From Campanula takesimana (taxonomy: Eukaryota > Streptophyta > Magnoliopsida > Asterales > Campanulaceae): DNA of 64,000 bases. The stretch is from NCBI GenBank assembly GCA_026119855.1, contig JAOWBW010001040.1, positions 124,001-188,000 on the forward strand, in the 5' to 3' direction. A program made the position numbers and the translations under genes. This document shows, in pieces, positions 1-9,268 of the stretch (position 1 is the first letter of the stretch; each line of letters opens with the position of its first letter). A model generated the notes under the pieces. It was not told the origin of the DNA and searched no databases. It saw only the letters and a list, made by a program, of their open reading frames with translations.

Positions 1-134
1 AAACTGGTTAAAAGACCTAAAATGCTAACAAAATGACAAATGGGGCCCAAAATGCTAACGGAGATACTTTAGAGCCCATCATAGGAACGACCCCAAACTT
101 TGGGGCCTAAAATGCAATTTGCCATTTTCTTTTA

Positions 135-430
135 ACTCTTATATGTTAATTATGTGTCATTTATAAGATAAGAGTTTGACTGCTGTTTGACCGAGTTTGA
201 CCATATTTGACCAATTTTTTTTTTTCTAAAACAACGAAAAAAATGAAAATTTTCGACTCGTATATGTTAATTATGTGTCAGTTATAAGAGTTTGACTGCT
301 GTTTGACCAAGTTTGACCATATTTGATCAAATAATATTATTATTTAAAAAAAATAAAAAAGTGGTTTTTTTACTCTTATATATAATTATGTGTAAGTTAT
401 AAGAGATGACTAGGATTTGACCAAAAAAGT
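135..430. repeat. Imperfect tandem repeat of about 120 bp, three copies
   Basis: Three degraded copies share the order: ACTCTTATATGTTAATTATG, then TTATAAGAGTTTGACTG, then a run of TTTGACC steps. They begin near 135, 254 and 369, and the third is the most decayed. A/T homopolymers separate them. No coding potential is seen. The rest of 1-890 is AT-rich with no gene or element end that I can support. Confidence 0.6.
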
Positions 431-889
431 AAGGGTGAGAGGAGATATGAGGGCATTTTAGTCTTCTTGGATCTTTTTTCTAGTGAGGAGTGTATGGGGA
501 ATTTTGTATTTGGATTTTCCTATTTTGGGTTTGTATCTGGACTCAGGAGCCCTAGAATCCAAGCCCCATAATGAAAGTCTCCTTTCTCAAAATGATAAAT
601 AGATGGTCCATTTAAAATGAGGAAAGTGGTAGCAGAAATACAAATGCAAAAAATACGGTGCATCATAGTCGACCACGCATTAAAGCAATTGATCGTATCA
701 CCTATAATGGGCAATTTAGAAATTGGTTTAGTATTTAGAAATGAGACAATTTTATTTTATTTTGACAAAAAGTCAGAAAGGCTGTTTTTATGAAAAATAC
801 ATTTTACATTACGAGATAAAAAAGGGTTTTTTTTTTCGTAATTACCTGTTCTAATTAGGGGTGTAAGCTGTTCTAATTAGAGTGTAAGC

Positions 890-1075
890 GGTTCGATCCA
901 GACCGTAGTTCGGGACCAAACCATGCGATATGGTTTGGTTTCCAAGCATGAGTGGTTCGGCTTGGTCTCAAAAACTGGTAAACCGCATGGTTCGGTTCGG
1001 TTCGGTTTGGTTTGTTGTCTGACATCTCTAAACCAAACCTGACCGAACCGTCAGTTCAAACCACCAGATCGAACC
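890..1075. repeat. Degenerate GGTTCGG/GGTTTGG simple-repeat cluster
   Basis: The segment is made of GGTTCGGTTCGGTTTGGTTTG-like pentamer steps, with the complementary CCGAACC/CCAAACC form at its right side, so it can fold back on itself. Such blocks are common near plant MITEs, but I see no clean terminal repeats or target duplication. Function unknown. Confidence 0.45.
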
Positions 1076-1168
1076 GCCAAACCACATATACTAACCATAT
1101 ATTTATATGTTGAGTCATATACCTAGTTGAATTAATTATTAAAAGTCCTACATTGCATATAACTATTA

Positions 1169-1462
1169 CTCCATCTGTCCCAGAGTAAGTGTCCACCCTT
1201 CCATTTACACGAGGATTAAGAAAAAATGGAAGTGGTGTAAGAAAAAGTGAAAGTGGTGTAACTGTTGTGAGTATAAAAAGTGAGGTAGGAGAGAGAAAGT
1301 GGGTAGAGAATAGTGAATTGATTGGTGTTGTGAGTGTAAAAGTAAAGTATGAGAGAATGAGTGGGATGAATAGTAAAGATTCTTTTCCATTTGAGGAAGT
1401 GGACACTTACTCTGAGACATACTAAAAAGGAAAGATGAACACTTACTCTGGGACGGAGGGAG
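1169..1462. mobile_element. Stowaway-like MITE (Tc1/mariner type), TA target duplication
   Basis: A 294-bp non-coding element bounded by inverted repeats. The left end is CTCCATCTGTCCCAGAGTAA, and the right end is the complement of CTCCCTCCGTCCCAGAGTAA. A TA dinucleotide flanks each side (1167-1168 and 1463-1464). CTCCCTCCGT at the tips is the classic Stowaway signature. A second copy of the terminal motif sits inside the right end (about 1396-1422), so this end is duplicated. Short ORFs crossing the element are chance. Confidence 0.85.
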
Positions 1463-1464
1463 TA

Positions 1465-1775
1465 CTAACTATAGACACCCAGATCTCGCACCCCCTAAAA
1501 TCAACCCTGAATCGGTCTAAACTCTAGAATGACCTAAAACCTCAGATTTGGCCGTTCGGAACTACCGTACGCCTTATCGGTTCATCGGATGGAGAACCGA
1601 GTTTGGATTCATGATCAGGGCTCAAAACCGAGTAAATAGGCGCATCCTCCAAAAATTGAGCATCAGGACCCCACGACGGGGCCCGCAACCCTACAAGAGC
1701 CTTTTACCGAACATCCTGTGCATTTAAAATTATATGTATGTTATTCCTTACTCGTTAACACATTACACATATGTT
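1465..1775. other. Unassigned intergenic sequence
   Basis: About 300 bases with no ORF, RNA gene or element boundary that I can support. The text around 1478-1500 (ATAGACACCCAGATCTCGCA) resembles the start of some plant LTRs, but no partner copy is present in the window. Confidence 0.3.
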
Positions 1776-2175
1776 GTTATTGTTGGGTTTTGATGCATCA
1801 TGCGCAGCGGAATAATAACTTAAGATCAAACACCCATGAGCCCGGATCCGTGCATATTGATTAAATTAAATACAAGATGAAAGAAACATACCTGTTAGTA
1901 CCCGATCTGAAGATTTAGGACTTCCTAGACGTTTAGGAGCCTTCGAGGACCTTTTAGGCAAGAAAAACCTGACAGGGACCTATTCGATAGCTTTCCAGAG
2001 TTCTAGATTGACGAAATCAGTTATAAGTCGAATTCTATCAGGATAATGACCTAATCCCGAGAACAAAGTGATGAGATTTCACTGAGATCTAGATAACCAC
2101 GCGATCCCGGCAACACTGGCCACGCGGCCAGTGTGGGAGTTTTCCGCGCGGCCACTCCTTCCGACTCCTATTCCC

Positions 2176-2181
2176 TATAAA
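2176..2181 (+). promoter_or_regulatory. TATA box of the outer TAT 5' LTR
   Basis: CCCTATAAATAG, 20 bp after a cluster of GGCC/CGCG-rich repeats. The same box lies at 39116-39121 in the 3' LTR. Transcription would start about 30 bp downstream and define the R region. Confidence 0.7.
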
Positions 2182-2817
2182 TAGGTGCCTCCAGCTCCAG
2201 AGATCAGGAACACAATTCATTCTACGAGTTTCAGAGTAAAAAATGACGGAGAAACTCCAAGTTTAAGCCTTTCTTGCACTCTCGAAGCCTCTTCGAATCT
2301 TCAAGAAGCTTCGATCATAGTTCTTGCCGATCAAGGTAAGTCTTCTTACTTTTCTTATTATGTTCTTGTTATATTCTTAGGCTAGATCTATATTATGCTT
2401 GTTTTCATTATGTTTATACATCCATATTTCATATGTTCTTCATGCGTTCTTCATGTTCTTAGTCTAGATTCATAATATATGCCATATTTAGGGTAGCGAT
2501 CTTCATGTTTATGTGTTCATTCATATGTATTCATGATGCTCTTTTTATAATGCTAGATCTAAGTCTTATAAATGCATAACATGCTAGATCTAGTATTGTA
2601 ATCCCTATTTATGTGCACATGCCATAGCCTATGATGATCCTAGGGTTTCATCAAACCTTAATACGATCTAGGAACTACCTCTAACCCTAATCTTCCCCCT
2701 CTATATGCATGATCCCGCTTCATCTCTTCCCATTCTAATTCATCAATGAACTACACCGACCTGAGCTTCTCATGATGAGAAGAATGTAGGCAATCTTTGG
2801 ATCCGGTCTCAAATACT

Positions 2818-2843
2818 AACACACACACACACACACACACACA
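2818..2843. repeat. (AC)n microsatellite in the LTR
   Basis: About 13 AC units. The 3' LTR copy near 39756 has only about 8 units, showing slippage after insertion. Confidence 0.9.
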
Positions 2844-3016
2844 TTGATCATGATAGAAAGACCGATTCGTCGGGCAATAGAAGTGATAACATGAAATTCT
2901 TCTCTTATTGTAATTTGACCCCGAACCCTATTATTCTCATAAATGGTTTTCTCAATGTTTTAACTACAAATAAAACAACGTTGGCGACTCTCGATTTTCA
3001 TCTCACGTATTCACAG

Positions 3017-3035
3017 TGGCGACTCTGCTGGGGAC
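3017..3035 (+). promoter_or_regulatory. Primer-binding site of the outer TAT element
   Basis: TGGCGACTCTGCTGGGGAC, one base after the LTR. This type is typical of TAT/Ogre elements and, from memory, matches the 3' end of tRNA-Arg. The same site occurs at 56861-56879 and, in a variant, at 34441-34459 (minus). Confidence 0.8.
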
Positions 3036-3500
3036 TTGTTTTCGAAAAAACCTTTTTTCAAAACTTAAGAGGGTCTAACTTTCATTAAACGTCATGATTT
3101 TGTGCGTGTTCTAACTTTCATAGTATGTTTCGATGTTCTAGATCTTCTCTATTATGTTCGTTTCATGCTTAAATGATGTTATTATGAATTGTTATGCTAG
3201 TAGACTTCTCTCGTGCATTGCATATCATTCCTAAAAATACGTAATCAAATGGCACACTACCACTAGTCTGTGTCATACTGTTCACCCTACTGGATACTCC
3301 GCTGAGTGCACAGATTTTGGTGATCCTGTCGCCTCTATCTTCGTGGCACCCGGGCTATCTAACTCGCCGTTTTCACTTGTGAAGCGGTCGAGGTTAATCC
3401 CTTGTTCATTTTTAAAACCATGCACTTTGATCGAGTTAAGAGCACTTATCAAAACAAGTAATCCTAATCTTAACTAAAATCATTCATCGTGTTGCATGTG

Positions 3501-3629
3501 TCTACCCTAGATCAACTCTAGTCAACCTTAGACCCCGTCTAGGTCAACCCGTCTAAGTCAACCTAGTCTACCCTAGATCAACTCTAGTCAACCTTACACC
3601 CGTCTAGGTCAACCCGTCTAGGTTAACCT
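3501..3629. repeat. Leader minisatellite, left part (GTCTAGGTCAACC family)
   Basis: Imperfect tandem units built from CTAGATCAACTCTAGTCAACC and CCGTCTAGGTCAACC. The chromovirus array inserted inside it at 3630. The array continues at 17641. Confidence 0.8.
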
Positions 3630-6319
3630 TGTCACGACCCGAAATCTAGGCTCTATTTTATTAGTAATTAAATGATTATTATTTAATTATTTGCTTATTT
3701 ATTTATTAAATTATTATTTATTTAAATAATTATGTGTGCATTTTATGTGTCATAATAATTATGCCTAGCATTTGAATTGAGTCATTTGTGCTAGTGTAGT
3801 ATTGTTGGGTCTTAATTATTAGTGGGAAGTTGTTTATTTTGAGTAGTGTAGGGGAGGGGCCCTAAGTGCAACATTTGGAAATAATTTCCCTTCTCCCTCA
3901 CTCTCTCCATCCCATTCCCAGCTCAATCTCTCTCTCTCTCTACAAAAGGTAAGTTTTCTCATCTTCTTCCTTCTCTCTTCATTTCCTCCATCTTCCTCTC
4001 ATAATCTCTCATTTCTTAAAGCGTGAACCTTGTTTAGATCGTCGATAGGATCGCGTAGAACCAAAAAGAATTGAATTCCGGCAACTTTGAGATTTATCAA
4101 GTAAGTTACTTTTCCCCATTTTGATGCTAAAATGTTCATATCATGTTCATGTGATGTTTGATGTGTTTATTTTCGAAGTTGATTGAGTTTTGAATTTATT
4201 TTGAATTTATTTGAGTTCTTGGGAAGAAAATGGTGATTTTGAAATGTTGGGTGTGATTCTTGGTTTTGGGTTGTTAGATGTTGTTGTTTAGGTTCCCTAG
4301 ATGTTTAGATGTAGTTTTGGTACCTTGGAAACTAGTTGAAAGTTTGATTTTGAGCATTTATTGAAGATTTGTGTTTTGGCTCGAAAATGGTGAACCCAGC
4401 TCTGATTTTCCGACCCAGATCACTTCCGAGCGCCGCCCTTAAGCCCTTAGGCGCCCGCCCACTGGAGAATTTCATGACCATAAGTTTCTGCCACTCGCAA
4501 GCGCCCGCCTGCCCCATTCCAGGCGCCCGCCTGCCTCTGTTCCAGGATTTTGTCCTTTTTGCTTGTTTAAACTAAATGACTTAACTAGTTTAGGGTACCT
4601 TCTTCTAATTAACTTAAGATAACACCGTGGAGCACTTTAGTAATTAAAATTGGTTCCTTGTGAACAATAGCGTTATGTAATTTGATCAAGTATTGTTTGG
4701 GCATCTTATGATGTGTTCGTGTTTGTTCCAACCGAATTGAATTTCGCGTAAGACTTGGTCTAGGTTTTAGGCGATGACCTATAGTACCTAGGGGGTTGTT
4801 ATTGAGCACCAAGGTGTGGGGTTTAGTCCTGTCGTGATCATGTTCAAATAAGTGCAACCTTTTGGATTCGTTTGGGATGTTTAGATTTGGTTCGTTACGA
4901 ACGGAGGTAAAGCGTGAATTGGTAATTGGGTACCTACAGTTTGATTAACCTTAAGGTGTATTCATTCTGATTTCCTACTTTGGAATTCTAGGTGTGATGA
5001 GATGGTTGAGTTCATAGTACTAGTACATCTCTATGAGTAAACGTTTAGGATAATTTTGGGTTATAGTCGTCGTACTATTTGTGAGCGACCGTTTGAGTTG
5101 TGTTCTTTATGATTAACTCGTGGGTATCATCCTTGGAATGTATCTGGGATGGTTCCTCTTTATGAAATTACTGTATTCTAATAATCATTGTTGTTGTGCT
5201 CTTTATGAGAAATTCCGTTTATCGTTGTGGTGCCCTTCATGAGAAACTCTGTTATCGTTGTTGTTAAACTCTTCATGAGTAACCGTTGCATCTTTATGGT
5301 GATTAATTGGTATGGTTCCTTACTTCGGAACCCTAAGTTGTTTAAATAAGCTAGTAATTATTACTTAACATTTATTGGAAGTCCAGCTGGTTATTTGTGT
5401 ATCGAGTCAGGCAATGGATAATGCTATAATGGCACGAGCCAAGTCCAGTATAGCATCGCCCATTGGTCCTTCTGTCCTCATCCAGATTGGCCTTGGTTGG
5501 GATGAGCTAGCTCCGTCGTGGGTATTCTAGCTAATCGTTTTGGAGCATGACTTTGTGGCATGGCTCCCGCCCTTTGTGGCACTTTATCATTGTTATTGGT
5601 TCCGGTACCGGGTTTCTCTTCAGCTTTTATGCTACTATGAAGATGGTTTGTTTGATTGATGGGTTGATTGGTCGCTTCTGACCGGGGATTTCTCTTCAGC
5701 TTTCATGCTATTATGAAGATGATGATTTGTTGATTATTGAAGCTGCGCAGCGATCCTTTATTTGGATGTACCGGTTTGGAAACCTTGGCTAATATCCTTT
5801 GTTATGTGTTTACTTTCCGCTGCTATCTGTTGACTGTTAATTGTTTCACGCTATGTGACATTTATCCTTGTTTATTGCTTATTGAATTATAGCATGTCAT
5901 GTAGTTGCATTAGTAACTTGCTGAGATTTTATCTCACCCCATTTATTTCCATCTTTGTTTTTCCTTAACCCCCCCCCAGGAGGAAAAGGATTAGGATTCG
6001 CGGATCGAGGAGGACGTCGAGAGGATTGAGATTTTGGGGCAGGTTGTTATGGATCGGTTTACATTATTTAAATGTATAACCTTTTGGGGATAGTTTTACC
6101 ATTATTGACGTCATTAAGAATTGTATATTTTATTCTTTTTAGTATAAGCTGTGGAGCTTATGTTAGATGCCCTTTATTGATTTAAACTTGGATTTGTAAA
6201 ACCTTGTGTTATCATCTTTTGACTCAAATTGGAATTTTTAACTTCTATATTTCAGAGTTTTGGTTTTAGGTCGACGTCCAGCTCGCGTGTTCCGGACCCG
6301 CGGGTTCGGGGCCGCGACA
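3630..6319 (+). repeat. LTR 1 of the array
   Basis: 2690 bp, TGTCACGACCCG to GCCGCGACA. It holds a CT-rich tract ending in AAAG|GTAAGT (GT at 3949), a cluster of GCGCCCGCC repeats (about 4420-4545), imperfect tandem repeats of about 46 bp around CTTCATGAG (about 5180-5290), a GAGATTTTATCTC hairpin and a C9 tract near 5971. It lacks a 12-bp CTTTCTCCCTCA-type duplication present in LTRs 2 and 3. No protein-coding gene is seen in it. Confidence 0.9.
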
Positions 6320-6321
6320 GT

Positions 6322-6333
6322 TGGTATCAGAGC
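6322..6333 (+). promoter_or_regulatory. Primer-binding site (initiator-Met type), internal region 1
   Basis: TGGTATCAGAGC two bases after the LTR end. This is the common plant retrotransposon PBS. The second copy is at 11977-11988. Confidence 0.9.
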
Positions 6334-6438
6334 TATGGTTTAGCTCTATGTATAAGGATAGGTGGATTAGTGTAACCTAGGAGGGTAGTGTGTTCGGAGT
6401 GAGTAACAATTGTTGTTTTATGCAGGTACTTGTTTGAA

Positions 6439-7485
6439 ATGGCTCGAAGGAGAAGTGGTGAAAGTAATACCGGTAATGAAAATCAGAATGAAACAAGGGA
6501 TGAAGCCCGTGCAATGTTTCAGGGCATGTTTGAGGCGGCCATGAAGGCCATACATGATCAAGGTCCGAGGGTAGAACAAGCACCACCACCCCGCTATGGA
6601 TTGGAACAATTTCTGAAATTGAAACCGGTTGAGTTCAATGGGGAACCCGATGTAAGGAAGGCCGAGCTTTGGATCGAGTCGATGGAGAAAATTTATGATG
6701 TCTTTGGTTGCACCGATGAAGACAAGGTCCGGTTTGCGGCTTATAAACTTGTGGGTGCCGCCGAGTATTGGTGGAAGGGTGTTAAAGCGAGTTGGGATGA
6801 TACTCACACAGTGTATGCATGGGAGTTGTTTGTGCGAAAGTTCAAGGAGCATTACATTCCGGTAGTGGATCAAAACCGAAAGGAGATCGAGCTGCTCAAC
6901 CTGGAGCAAGGTTTGTTGTCTATATCTCAGTACTCGGCTAAGTTCACAGAATTAGCCCGGTATTGTGACTATCTTGTGAGGACCGAAGAACAGAAGGCTA
7001 TGAGATTCATCCGGGGTTTGAAGACTTCTATTCGTACTCAACTTATAGCCCAGAGGATCGTGACATTTCAGGATGCGGTAGACCGGGCATACTTGATCGA
7101 GCAAGATATTGGGGAGCATAAGAGGAAGACCGAGGTTCCAAATGCGGGTAAACAAGTAAGCCATGCTAAATCTCAACCACATCACCGTTCAGATAACCGA
7201 GGTAATTTGGGAGCACCATCTCAGTTTAAGGAACAAACCCACGCTAGGGAATCCGAGTACTACTCCGGGAAACAAGGGAAACAAGGTAGGTGGCTTTGCA
7301 CTTACTGTCAGAGGGAAGGCCATTTGGAAGATAAGTGTTGGAAGAAGCAAGGAAAATGTATCAATTGTGGTCAACTGGGTCACTTCATAAAAGACTGTCC
7401 GAGGTTTAAGGTTCAAGCATCAGGAACAGGAACCAGTACTTCACCGGGTCAGAAGAGGGATGCTTCGGGGAACCCTAAGGTATAG
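6439..7485 (+). CDS. gag: Gag polyprotein (copy 1), chromovirus-type
   Basis: A 348-residue ORF from the ATG at 6439. An in-frame upstream TTG at 6430 is a less likely start. It would form the virus-like particle that packages element RNA. Seen in the protein: an N-terminal acidic/glutamine-rich segment, a retrotransposon Gag core (AEYWWKG, about residues 110-116; FTELARYC, about residues 170-177), a basic linker, and two CCHC zinc knuckles near residues 287-323 (CTYCQREGHLEDKC and CINCGQLGHFIKDC). The ORF is intact. Residues of about 265-280 differ completely from copy 2 because a +1 and a -1 indel bracket them. There is no protease fused downstream. Expression could depend on a spliced leader, since a TATGCAG acceptor-like site lies at 6419-6425. 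Confidence 0.9.
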   Translation: MARRRSGESNTGNENQNETRDEARAMFQGMFEAAMKAIHDQGPRVEQAPPPRYGLEQFLKLKPVEFNGEPDVRKAELWIESMEKIYDVFGCTDEDKVRFAAYKLVGAAEYWWKGVKASWDDTHTVYAWELFVRKFKEHYIPVVDQNRKEIELLNLEQGLLSISQYSAKFTELARYCDYLVRTEEQKAMRFIRGLKTSIRTQLIAQRIVTFQDAVDRAYLIEQDIGEHKRKTEVPNAGKQVSHAKSQPHHRSDNRGNLGAPSQFKEQTHARESEYYSGKQGKQGRWLCTYCQREGHLEDKCWKKQGKCINCGQLGHFIKDCPRFKVQASGTGTSTSPGQKRDASGNPKV

Positions 7486-7654
7486 GGCAGAGTAATTGCG
7501 ACCAATCAGCACTCACCAGGTAACGGATAAATTTCAGGAGGTATTATTTAGCGTCGTGAGAGCGAGCGCGTGCATTATAGGATCATCGCATCTATGTGTT
7601 TCTGTGCATTTAGTTGCATTTATTACTTCTGAGTCTTTGACTTATGTGTTGTAG

Positions 7655-7888
7655 GTGTCTACTCCTATGGAGGAGTTTAAGGTATCTGATGGAGTCATAT
7701 GTGCTTATGATGTGCTTAAGTATGTTTATGTCTCACCTGTTAAATTAGCCATATTGCTATTGCAAGATTTTGATGTTACTATGGCCCTAGTCCATTGTTG
7801 TAGGGGGATTGTTATGTTCTCCATTCCTAATTTCTTAAAACTGTTTGAGACCGTTCCTTTGGGTAGAGTTATACCTATCTTTTCTTAA
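7655..7888 (+). pseudogene. Aspartic protease remnant (copy 1)
   Basis: A 77-codon open stretch identical in both internal regions. Motifs such as MEEFKVSDGVI, LLQDFDV and IVMFSIPN resemble the part of chromovirus protease downstream of the catalytic Asp. The catalytic D-S/T-G segment is missing, so it is inactive as a protease. It supports origin of the element by deletion from a full gag-pol element. It could also be chance reading of a conserved leader, but the motif order argues for a relic. Confidence 0.55.
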
Positions 7889-9250
7889 TTGAAATCCGAG
7901 TATTTATTTTCGGTCAATTTGTCGGGTGTATTTATTATTCGTAAGATTTTCATTTCTTCCGAATAGTACCTAGTGTTTGGGAAAAGCTTGGGTTAAATTG
8001 TGTTGTTATGGTACAAGGTTGTAGTACTGATAATTAGATCAATATCCATGTTGTAACGGTTGAGTTGTAAGAGTTGAGGATTCAACCGAGGGTTTCTTGT
8101 TAGGAGATTTCGTTTCCTTTTAGTACATCTCCGTGAGTACACCGAGATTGATTAGTATGGAGGAATGCGTGAATTGTTATGAGTAATGAGTGTATGGTGG
8201 AATGTATAATCGATAATGGTGGTAAGCGGTTTAAGTTAGAAAGGACTAATAAGTACATTTTGGGAGAGTAACAATTTCTCGACCTATGTTAAAGGCATTT
8301 TGAATTTTGGTTAGATAGTGGTTCTATGGTCCTAAATCTCTCCTTGGTGGCGTTTCGCGATTTGGACCAAGAGTATGTGAAGAAAGTCGAGTATCAATAT
8401 TTGGGCATAATTAAAGAATATTGTGATTGGGTAATGGAGCTATTGGAATGGGGCTAGCTAATTAGTTTATGATTTTGGTAGTACCATTGAGCCTAAGTAT
8501 CATTAGGTTAATAAATGTATGCGTGAAAGACTAACTTGGGTTAGCTATGGAGGATTTGAGATTTGTCGATTTCCTTGGGTTTATGAGCACGGATTATAAT
8601 TTAAATGAGAGTTAGAGAAAATCTTTTGAAGATGAAATCTGGATCGTTTTGCGGACTATTGAGTATATTGAATTGTTTAGGCTTCAAGATCGGATTAATG
8701 AAGGGATGAGAGTATCACATAGATTAAGTGGATACTTCGTACGAGAAATTTTGGGGTTGTATGGTATTATTAATTTAAGGTGTTAACTCAAAGTGAAAGC
8801 ACTATAATGGTAATCCATAGAGATGTGGCCATTTCGATGAATATTGTGGAAATAGAAATTCATTTAGCCTTTTTATATTTTTAAAGCTAATTAGGCTAGG
8901 GATGGTGATGTTTTGAAATTTCTGGGGAATACTACTAATTATGTGATTTACAAAAAGGAAACACCTTTGCAGTGTAATTAAGGTTATGAATAAGGTGAGC
9001 TTAGGATATCTCGAGAGTTATGTTTGGGAGCAATTGGGATTCTCCAATTTTGATTATGGATTCTAATTAGTAGTGAAGATTATGATTGAAGGAAGTTATG
9101 TGCGAGAGGTGGTGTTATCGTAAGCATTATTTAAAGTTACCTTATAGTGGGTTAGATTGGACAATTGAGGAATTTGAGAAATGGCGGAACTATCGTATCC
9201 GTAGTTATTTGGTCTTTCGGGTAAGTCTCGTTAAAATTCGGGTCGAATTT
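7889..9250. other. Non-coding remainder of internal region 1
   Basis: About 1.36 kb without a recognisable domain. The last 100 bp (TCTCGTTAAAATTCGGGTCG and the purine tract) match the 3' end of the pol-bearing element at 61660-61707, so both ends of the element are those of the autonomous relative. The middle is not recognisable as pol. Confidence 0.6.
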
Positions 9251-9268
9251 TCTTTAAGGGGGAGTGAA
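9251..9268 (+). promoter_or_regulatory. Polypurine tract
   Basis: TCTTTAAGGGGGAGTGAA directly before the TGTCACG of the next LTR, which is the expected plus-strand priming site. The second copy is at 14906-14923 and a close relative at 61691-61707. Confidence 0.8.

Larger units (their letters stand above)
1893..3015 (+). repeat. 5' LTR of the outer TAT element
   Basis: A 1123-bp repeat starting TGTTAGTACC and ending ATTCACA, followed by one base and the PBS. It is closely similar to 38838-39943. It contains a GC-rich cluster (2111-2156), a TATA box (2176-2181), a splice-donor-like AAG|GTAAGT (GT at 2336), an AC microsatellite, and the recurring hairpin block (2747-2810). Confidence 0.88.

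Noticed and set aside
4609..4857. 82-codon minus-strand ORF present three times (also 10264-10512 and 15919-16167)
   Set aside because: Repeated because it lies in the three LTRs. No domain is seen, and the more diverged family LTRs do not keep it.
6418..6909. 163-codon minus-strand ORF opposite gag (also 12073-12564)
   Set aside because: It is the shadow of the intact gag on the other strand. The two copies are identical only because the internal regions are duplicates.
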